Part shown: positions 57,294 through 64,000 of the stretch, in pieces | How positions within the stretch are numbered: position 1 is the first letter of the stretch | Layout of the letters: each line of letters begins with the position of its first letter | From: Ananas comosus | Lineage: Eukaryota; Streptophyta; Magnoliopsida; Poales; Bromeliaceae | Reading direction: 5' to 3' | Assembly (NCBI RefSeq): GCF_001540865.1 | Contig: NC_033629.1 | Coordinates: 7,059,403 to 7,123,402, forward strand | Length of the DNA: 64,000 bases | Position numbers and translations under genes: made by a program | Notes under the pieces: model-generated | The model's database searches: none | Seen by the model: only the letters and a program-made list of their open reading frames with translations | Told to the model about the DNA's origin: nothing

Positions 57294-58554
57294 CTCTCAC
57301 CGATGTGTATCATGTACCCGAAGTTAGAATGAATCTTGTTTTAGGAAGTCTTCTTAACAAATTTGGATTCAAACTTGTATTTGAGGCCGACAAATTTATT
57401 TTGTCAAAGGGTGGAATCTTTGTGGGAAAAGGATATTTGTATGAGGGCATGTTCAAACTCAATTTTATTAATAAAATGAATATTTCAGCCTATATTATTG
57501 ACTTTTCTTCTTTATGGCATAATCGTTTAGGACATGTTAATTATAGAAGATTACATGATATGGCTAAGTTAGAATTAATTCCTAATTTTGATAATAAATT
57601 AGAAAAATGTAATACTTGCATGCTCACTAAAATTACTAGAAAGTCTTTTCCTAAAATTGATAGATGTTCTAGTCTACTTGAATCGGTACATAGTGATGTT
57701 TGTGACTTGCATGCTTCTTCTACTATTGGTGGAAAGAAATATTTTGTTACATTTATTAATGATTTTTCTAGATATAGTTATGTTTATCTTTTGCATTCTA
57801 AAAACGAAGCGCTAGATAAATTTAGAATTTATAAATATGAAGTTGAGGTGAATGTGAGAAAATGGTCAAATACCTAAGATCTGACAGAGGAGGAGAATAT
57901 TATGATCCTTCATATTTTGAGTCCATTGGTATTATACATGAAACATCTGCACCTTATACTCCACAACAAAACGGAGTTGCAGAAAGAAAAAATAAAACAT
58001 TAATGGAAATGGTTAATACTATGCTTTCTAACTCTGGGTTAAGTTATGGATTTTGGGGCGAAGCTTTATTAACTGCTTGTCATTTACTAAATAGAATCCC
58101 AACAAAGAAGAATGATAAAACTCCTTATGAATTATTTAAGAGAAGAAAGCCCCATATAAATTATTTAAAAGTTTGGGGTTGTAGAGCTATTGTGATGGTT
58201 CCAGAACCGAAAAAAAAGAAACTGGGTGAAAGAGGAATTGAGTGCATATTTATTGGGTATGCACAACATAGTAAAGCATACAGATTTTACGTGATTGAAT
58301 CTAATGACTTCATTGAGATCAACACAGTTTTTGAATCTAGAGATGCTATATTTGATGAAAACAGATTTGTTTCAATTCCTAGACCCAAAGAACTTATTGT
58401 GAGTAAAGAACACTCCAATGAGAAAAATGATGTTGCAATTGAAACCCCAGAACTTAGAAGGAGTAAAAGAGTTAGAATTGCTAAAATACTTGGACCGGAT
58501 TTTTATATTTTTCTTATTGAGGGTAGTAAAGAAATGATTACAGAAAGTTTTTAA
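57294..58554 (+). pseudogene. Copia GAG-pre-integrase and integrase
   Basis: It opens LTDVYHVPEVRMNLVLGS. The zinc-binding part is WHNRLGHVNYRRLHD with CNTCMLTK. Core acidic residues sit in SVHSDVCD, YLRSDRGGEY and NGVAERKN. A frameshift near 57862 separates the first and second core Asp. It continues WGEALLTACHLLNRIPTKK and VWGCRAIV to a stop at 58552-58554. Confidence 0.92.
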
Positions 58555-58569
58555 TTTTCTTTAAACATT

Positions 58570-59370
58570 GATTCAGACCCCACAACATTTGAGGAGGCAA
58601 TGAAATCTCCTGATGTCGCTTTTTGGAAAGAAGCGATAAATGATGAAATGGACTCAATTATGACAAACCAAACATGGAAATTAGTTGATCTTCCTCCTGG
58701 ATGTAAACGTATTGGGTGTAAATGGATTTTCAAAAGGAAAATCAAAGTAAATGGCACCATAGATAAATTCAAGGCAAGACTTGTTGCCAAAGGGTTTACA
58801 CAAAAAGAAGGCATTGATTATTTTGATACCTATGCACCTGTTGCCAGATTAGCGACTATTAGAACTTTGATTGCTCTTGCTTCTATGTATAATTTGATTA
58901 TTCATCCAATGAATGTCAAAACTGCATTCTTAAATGGAGAATTAGATGAAGAAGTTTATATGGAACAGCCCGAGGGCTTTGTTGTTCCTGGACAAGAGCA
59001 TAAAGTGTGTAAACTTGTTAAGTCGTTGTATGGGCTTAAACAAGCACCTAAACAATGGTATAAAAATTTGATCAGATTGTTCTTTCCAATGGTTATAAAA
59101 TTAATGAATTTGATAAATGTGTTTATAGTAAATTTTCAAATGGTAAAGGTGTTATTATATGTCTATATGTTGATGACATGTTAATTTTTGGCACCGATGT
59201 TCAGTAAGTAGAAAATACTAAAAATTTTTTATCTTGCAATTTTGATATGAAAGATATGGGGTAGGCTGATATTATTTTGGGAATTAAAATTATTCGTGAA
59301 AATAATGGTTTATTTTTAACCCAGTCTCATTACATCGAAAAGATTCTTAGAAAATTTGGTTATTTTGATT
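58570..59370 (+). pseudogene. Copia reverse transcriptase
   Basis: Motifs: CKWIFKRKIKVNGTIDKFKA, ARLVAKGFTQKEGIDYFDTY, MNVKTAFLNGELDEEVYMEQ and KSLYGLKQAPKQWYK in the frame from 58600. A frameshift near 59075 precedes the catalytic CLYVDDMLIFG (59158-59190), followed by in-frame stops. It cannot yield an enzyme. Confidence 0.92.
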
Positions 59371-60099
59371 AATCTTAAATTAGTTCGCAATACTGGTAGA
59401 TCAATTAATCAGTTAGAATATTCTACGATTATTGGAAGTTTGATGTATGCCATGTCTTGTACTAGGCCTGATATTGCATTTGCTCAACGTAAATTAAGTA
59501 GATTTACTAGCAATCCAGGTAATGTACATTGGCATGCTATTTACAAAATTTTGAAATATTTGAAAAAAACAATGGACTATGGAATTTTCTATTGTGGATA
59601 TCCAACAGTATTGGAAGGCTATACAGATGCCAGTTGGATAACAGATCAAGAAGATCATGCATCTACAAGTGGGTGGATATTTATATTAGGTGGAGGTGCG
59701 ATTTCTTGGGGTTCCAAGAAACAGACATGTATAGCAAACTCTACCATGGCAGCAGAATTTATAGCACTAGCGTCAACTAGTAAGGAGGCAAAATGGATAA
59801 GGAATTTATTATATGAAATTCCAGTTTGGCCAAAACCAATGTCGCCGGTATCGCTACATTGCGATAGTGAGGCTACGCTCTCAAGAGCATATAGTCAAAC
59901 ATACAATGGGGAGTCAAGACATATTGGATTAAGACATAGCTATGTAAAACAACTGATATCAGATGGCATAATTACCATTGATTTTGTAAGATCAAACCAA
60001 AATCTTGCGGATCCGTTGACTAAGGGACTTCCAAGAGAATTGATATTCAGGACATCGATGGGGATGGGTCTCAAGCCCATATTACAAAGTCACCAATGA
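59371..60099 (+). pseudogene. Copia RNase H
   Basis: One open frame with YSTIIGSLMYAMSCTRPDIA, then RNase H acidic sites in YTDASW, MAAEFIAL and HCDSEATL, and the closing NLADPLTKGLPRE. It ends at a stop at 60097-60099. The best preserved part of the element. Confidence 0.92.
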
Positions 60100-60693
60100 T
60101 GAAAACTCGACTTAACACTTGAAACATCATCAAGTCTTAAGTTCAATGAGCCAAAGTACATCATATGGAGTGATTGCAAGCACTATAATATAAAATTTCC
60201 ATCCCAAGTAAAGTGCTTGGTATCAGGATTGAAAAGGGAAGGTTGAACTAATCAAGTTCTTAATAGACCTACAGTAGTATTTACTGAAGTGTTAAATACG
60301 GGACACTTATGGTAGAGTCTACTTATATGAATGTGAAGTGTGGCCGCTTCTAGGAGTTAAGGGCTTGACTCTAACAGCATTCATGAAACAGGATGCAGAC
60401 ACAAAGCCATAAAAGTGTCAACAATAAAATAGAGCACTCGATTGATTATACATTTCTATGAAGATATGTCTGGTTAGTCGAAAATAATTGTTGGTTCAAA
60501 GCTTGTCTACCATTCAATTATGACTAACTTTGATGTGTTTTCACTAAGTGTAGGTTCAAGTTTTAATACACCTACATCTATGCATACAATTTTGTCAAGT
60601 TGTCAAGAATTTTAATTTTTGATTTTTTGATTTTGATTTTGTTTTATTTTGATTTTGACGTATTTTGATGTATTTTAAAAATTGGTGGGGAAT
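60100..60693 (+). other. Copia 3' noncoding region with polypurine tract
   Basis: No frame. GGTGGGGAAT directly before the LTR at 60694 is the probable plus-strand primer. GATTTTGATTTTG repeats lie at 60620-60665. Confidence 0.6.
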
Positions 60694-62048
60694 TGTAAGA
60701 AAATTTTTAAAAGGCTAAATTACAGAAAACCTCCCTGTCATAACCCGATTTTTCACTTTCCCCCTTGCCATTTAAAAACCTACACTTTGCCCCCTTGTAA
60801 AATGTAAAATGTGCACTTCACCCCCTACCGTTAGTGATCCGTTAGGGTTCCGTTATAAAATATTTTTTTATGCCAAAAATACCCTTCCGCCCTCTTCTCT
60901 GTTGCTTCGCCTCCCTCCGGCTCGCCGTCTCGCTGCCGCCTCGCCTCCTCCACTGCCTCGCCCTTGCCCTCGCCCTCCCCCACATCCTCTTCGCCCTCCT
61001 TCGCTGCCTCGCCTTTACCCTCGTTGCTCTTGCCAACCTCTCTATCAGCGCCCACCTCGATTTCCTCCCTACTATCACCGAAATCGAGGGGCGGCGAAGG
61101 TGCAGGAAGAGAAGGGGAGCAGGTAGAGAAGAAAATGGAGAGAAATCGCTGCCGATCGAGGTGTGAATCGCGGCCGATCGAGGCGGCGGTCGAGAAAGAT
61201 AAGGGAGGAGACGAAAATGGTGAGGGGCAAAATGGTCATTTTACACATCGTACCCCCCCCTCCCCTTGTGAACATTTTTCATTTTACAAGGGGGCAAAGT
61301 GTAGGTTTTTAAATGACAGGGGGAAAAGTGAAAAATTGGGTTATGACAGGGGGATTTTATGTAATTTAGCCTTTTTAAAATAATATATTTTGTTTATTGA
61401 TTTTTAGTGAATGAATGCAATCTTTAGTGAATGGATGCAACCCTTAGTGAATGAATGCAACCCTTAGTGAGTGGATGCAACTCTAATCAAAGGGTGTGAT
61501 TCTTAGAGTGAAAGGATGTGACTTTTAGTGAAAGGATATGACATGAAAAGACACATCTTTATAGTGTGTCTCTTCGAGTATATGTCCGTTGGAATTAATT
61601 CTTACATTCATTGAACTTAACTCATTAAACTTATTGGTAGTTATGATCAAATGAAAAGTTACAATTGAAGGGTCACTTCATGAAACACCCATTCATGAAT
61701 AGTCACTTCATGAAGCACCCGTTCGTGGTCTATATAAGTCCACAACATTGGTTGTAGAAATATAAGACGAAACAGTTAAAGAGTTTAAGTCTCCATTCAT
61801 AATAATTCCATTCTTGTTTTCTTATTTTGTTTGACAATTTAATCGAGTGAGTGCTCAAAGACTCGACTTTGTGTGTGCAAACGTAGTTGAGGTTTATGCT
61901 CCATTGTATCCTAGAAGGCTAACCCAATGCGCACTAAATTATTTGAACTGTGGGGACGGATTAAGTCTTAAGGAAAGTGGCATTACTACACGCCTTGAAA
62001 CCTTTTTCATCTTTCTACTTTATATCTTTTTCACTATCTGCTCAAACA
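60694..62048 (+). repeat. Copia 3' LTR, interrupted
   Basis: TGTAAGAAAATTTTTAAAA at 60694, then the MULE insertion, then TTTTTAAAATAATATATTTT matching the 5' LTR, ending GCTCAAACA at 62048. Compared with the 5' LTR, one extra AGTGAATGAATGCAAC unit and scattered substitutions; the region matching 55380-55393 is shortened. Confidence 0.9.
60713..61371. mobile_element. MULE-type element with long inverted repeats and GC-rich core
   Basis: Inverted repeats of about 90 bases (GGCTAAATTACAGAAAACCT at the left; GGCTAAATTACATAAAATCC in reverse complement at the right; both then carry ATGACA or TGTCAT, GTGAAA and CTACACTTTG words). The TSD is 9 bases, TTTTTAAAA, at 60704-60712 and 61372-61380. The 9-base duplication and long repeats fit Mutator-like elements. 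The core 60885-61225 is GC-rich and unlike the flanks, as in Pack-MULEs that carry gene pieces; I do not recognise the source. Confidence 0.88.
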
Positions 62049-62091
62049 GTCTTGGATCCGTAGTGACTGTGGGGGTGCGCTGTGCTGAATC

Positions 62092-62116
62092 NNNNNNNNN
62101 NNNNNNNNNNNNNNNN
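62092..62116. other. Assembly gap, 25 N
   Basis: A run of N placed between the copia flank and an LTR relic. The real length is unknown. Confidence 1.
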
Positions 62117-62330
62117 AATTTTTTGCATCAAAAAGTAAGGGAAAATGAAGCTGCAGGGACTGAAATAAAACTGCAGGGACTGAAATGAAACTGCCCGTAG
62201 GGACTGTTTCGTAAATACAGGGACCAAAGTGTAAACGGGTCATAATATTTTCGTTATAACTCCGATTTGCAAAATTTTTGTGGCTACAGATTTCTAACGA
62301 AAAATTACACATTATTATCCATAATTTACC
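62117..62330 (+). repeat. LTR relic with GCAGGGACTGAAAT modules
   Basis: CTGCAGGGACTGAAAT occurs twice, then GTAGGGACTGTTTC and ACAGGGACCAAAGTG. It is the reverse-complement counterpart of the AGTCCCTG module in the level-1 LTR (16800-17095). Confidence 0.6.
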
Positions 62331-62408
62331 TCCTTCTTTAGTTGAGAATCAAATTCTTAATCTAAAACCAAAAGAAGGCATATGGATTCAACTGGAAAAC
62401 AAAAATAC

Positions 62409-62837
62409 CTGCGGTGGCGAAGGTGTTGGAACCAATTCATCATCTGAAGACACATCATTCTCAATAGATCCACTTCTGCCGATTTGTGATTCTGTGAAAA
62501 AAAAAAAAAAAACAAAGGATGAGTGTGGCAACATCATGTGAAATTAATTATAAGCAGAATACGATAAAGATCACCTATCATTGAAGACATAGTAAGAGGA
62601 AGCTTCCCATGAGCTACTTTAATTGAAGCATCCAATGGTAGATTTTTTGGGCTTCTTAAAGGTTCCACATTGCATATCTATGTAAAAATATAAATACATA
62701 TATATAGTTAATACATGGAAAGAGAGGATGTTAGAATAAATCAACAACATTCGGATCATTCGAATTCTATGTCGCACCTTTGACCTTGTTGTAGAATCTT
62801 GCAAATGCATTTCACCTCCGGTAGGTGAGTCCATAAT
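62409..62837 (-). CDS. Three exons of an unrecognised gene
   Basis: On the - strand: exon A 62837-62778, exon B 62677-62575, exon C 62491-62409. Acceptors are CCCTTTAG, TTTTTACATAG and TTTTTTCACAG; donors are GTGCGA, GTGATC and GTATTT. Phases fit (0, 1, 0), giving an open reading of 82 residues including MDSPTGGEMHLQDSTTRSK (A), CNVEPLRSPKNLPLDASIK (B) and ENDVSSDDELVPTPSPPQ (C). Polar, with a Ser/Asp run and Pro-rich end, no membrane segment; the family is not recognised. The gene should continue left beyond 62409, where LTR relics and a gap lie, so it may be broken or have a long intron. Whether the ATG in exon A is the true start is uncertain. Confidence 0.55.
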
Positions 62838-62916
62838 CTAAAGGGAATAGACAGGGAATAGACGAGATTGAGAATTTTCCACCTTGAGGACAAGGTGGCT
62901 TTTGACGGCTGAGGAA

Positions 62917-63177
62917 TGATACGTTTTTAGATTAGAATTTTCTAATTATGGAAATAAATATTACTATATTAGGATATTTTAGTTATTTCTTAACTTATAT
63001 AAAAATGTTTCTTCTAGAGTTTGAAATAATAAGAAGAAATTGGCCATCTCGTTCTATCTTTTCTCTCATTCTCTTCATCCTTTTCTATCTCTATCTCTCT
63101 ATTATCTCTCTCTTTCGGAGGTTCTATCCTCTCAAAGTGACTGTTTACCTCTATCGATACGGTAGGATCGTATCACA
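62917..63177 (+). mobile_element. Probable small solo LTR
   Basis: TGATACGTTTTTAG to ATCGTATCACA, 261 bases, with inverted TGATACG/CGTATCA ends, TATATAAAAATG near 62996 and a CT-rich R/U5-like part. GAGGAA precedes it as a short purine tract. No TSD found (AGGAA against AAACT). Confidence 0.5.
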
Positions 63178-63780
63178 AAACTTGTAATACCATCAAACAT
63201 ATGTTGGTCAATCAAAAGTCCAGGTAAATGAACTAACAACAATTGTGCGTAGCACCGTCAAAAAGAAACAAACTTTTATTAGCCTCTTTACGTCTCCACA
63301 AAAATAAATGACACAATATTACAACAGTGAAGCTCAAATTTGACATACTAATATTAGCTGAAAGGACATCAAAGTCCACTTTTAGATTTACAAAAATAAA
63401 GACATGCAGCAACTTTTCATTCTGCTATTTCATTCTTGCTAATAAAGACCGCGCAACTCATACAACTGGAATAAGCACACCAGAATTACCAGACATGGAA
63501 TGATTCAGTCGCCATAATTCATGCAAATTTGCAGATACATAATCTCAGCTAAAAATAAAATCGAAGAGCATTATATGCTCCTCCCCTAAATATCTATACA
63601 TGATCTCTCTAATCAACAAGAAATACTTGAATAGCCACAATAAAAGGTGTGGTTCTTGTGTTCTTTCACAAATGATACAACAAAATACCGCGACAACGGT
63701 TGTTCAGAGAAAAGGTTCCACAGATTAGTTCACTGTTCAGTGGTTATTAATCATTTGGAAAAAGCATGCCCAGGCAGCAG
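63178..63780 (-). other. Probable 3' UTR of the transporter gene
   Basis: A noncoding, AT-rich stretch just after the transporter stop codon on the - strand. AATAAA on the - strand near 63280 is a candidate poly(A) signal. The limits are inferred. Confidence 0.45.
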
Positions 63781-64000
63781 TCATATTAGTTCCTGTTCTT
63801 TGCGACTAGCCATTTTAGCATTATCGCGATCATGCTTGAACACAAAGTACAAAGGACTATAGAAAAGGCAACACAAACCAAAAGGAATGACCATCATGAT
63901 CAATAAACCCCTCGAGAGTGCAAACGCCCCTTGAGGAGATCCATTCACCAGACTCACAAACTTTGAGTCATAACCATAGATCTTCTCAGTTAGCATTCCC
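63781..64000 (-). CDS. Major facilitator superfamily transporter, last exon (partial)
   Basis: The open frame enters from the right edge and ends at TGA (63783-63781). It reads GMLTEKIYGYDSKFV, NGSPQGAFALSRGLL, then a membrane segment IMMVIPFGLCCLFYSPLYFVF (split at 20 here as IMMVIPFGLCCLFYSPLYFV) and a charged tail KHDRDNAKMASRKEQELI. A last transmembrane helix followed by a DRDNA-type cytosolic tail matches my memory of plant MFS proteins of the spinster-like group. The upstream helices are outside the window. Substrate unknown. The ATG inside the frame is not the gene start. Confidence 0.75.
   Translation of the reverse strand, partial: GMLTEKIYGYDSKFVSLVNGSPQGAFALSRGLLIMMVIPFGLCCLFYSPLYFVFKHDRDNAKMASRKEQELI

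Larger units (their letters stand above)
54847..62048 (+). mobile_element. Ty1/copia retrotransposon, decayed
   Basis: It has a 5' LTR (54847-55520), gag, integrase, reverse transcriptase and RNase H in copia order, and a 3' LTR (60694-62048). Flanks GTCTG (54842-54846) and GTCTT (62049-62053) are a probable 5-base TSD with one change. The protease is absent, and the region between gag and integrase is replaced by pieces of other elements (56413-57293). Stops and frameshifts make it non-autonomous. LTR divergence is modest, apart from the MULE insertion. Confidence 0.93.

Noticed and set aside
60809..61383. Pro/Ser/Leu-rich frames in the MULE core
   Set aside because: Frames exist on both strands because of GC content; no domain recognised. 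Kept only as a possible captured fragment.
1..64000. CRISPR arrays, bacterial operons or an organelle origin
   Set aside because: Repeats are tandem, palindromic or transposon-derived. Spliced genes and plant retroelements show a plant nuclear sequence.

Overview
The window looks like nuclear DNA of a flowering plant, probably a monocot. There are no bacterial-style operons. Three sources of plant gene sequence stand out: a TB2/DP1/HVA22-family gene spread over 28 kb (8 exons, 21099-49110, + strand), the last exon of a major-facilitator transporter entering from the right edge (63781-64000, - strand), and three phase-compatible exons of an unrecognised - strand gene (62409-62837). A broken EXO70 fragment lies at 17885-18400. 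Nearly all the rest is transposable elements, many bounded exactly by target-site duplications (TSDs). The species cannot be fixed from the sequence alone.

The most important observation concerns data integrity. Two blocks, 1-3014 and about 6563-7980, are written backwards without being complemented. Neither strand encodes anything there. If each base is complemented in place, without reversing, block 1 reads as the integrase C-terminus, chromodomain and 3' LTR of a Ty3/gypsy element. Block 2 reads as the missing catalytic and hATC parts of a hAT transposase whose N-terminal and last exons are correctly oriented beside it. Each block is bounded by a single N (3015 and 6563). Block 2 also carries a 48-base mirror copy of the sequence next to its N (6515-6562 against 7933-7980). 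This looks like a gap patch or contig inserted reversed instead of reverse-complemented. No known biological process makes such a mirror.

Layout. 1-4553: a mirrored gypsy end and an LTR fragment. 4927-17465: a four-deep nest (LTR, then LTR, then hAT transposon, then solo LTR), each level with its own TSD. 17466-20862: tandem repeat, EXO70 remnant, SINE, GC-rich stretch and a 1.45 kb hAT element next to the HVA22k promoter. 21099-49110: the HVA22k gene. Its intron 3 (11.75 kb) holds a gypsy relic interrupted by a hAT element, a large LTR and a small MITE; intron 4 is 8.0 kb; intron 5 holds a Cassandra TRIM with a MITE inside its 5S-derived sequence. 49373-54840: more hAT MITEs and a SINE with a TSD. 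54847-62048: a decayed Ty1/copia element with both LTRs, the 3' LTR hosting a MULE-like element with long terminal inverted repeats. 62049-64000: LTR pieces, a 25-N gap, and the two - strand genes.

No tRNA or rRNA genes or CRISPR arrays were seen. The 5S-like sequence is only the part captured in the Cassandra LTRs. LTR sense was set from the gypsy end read in block 1 (polypurine tract followed by TGTAAGG), so large LTRs of this family run TGTAA... to ...GGGCGTGACA.
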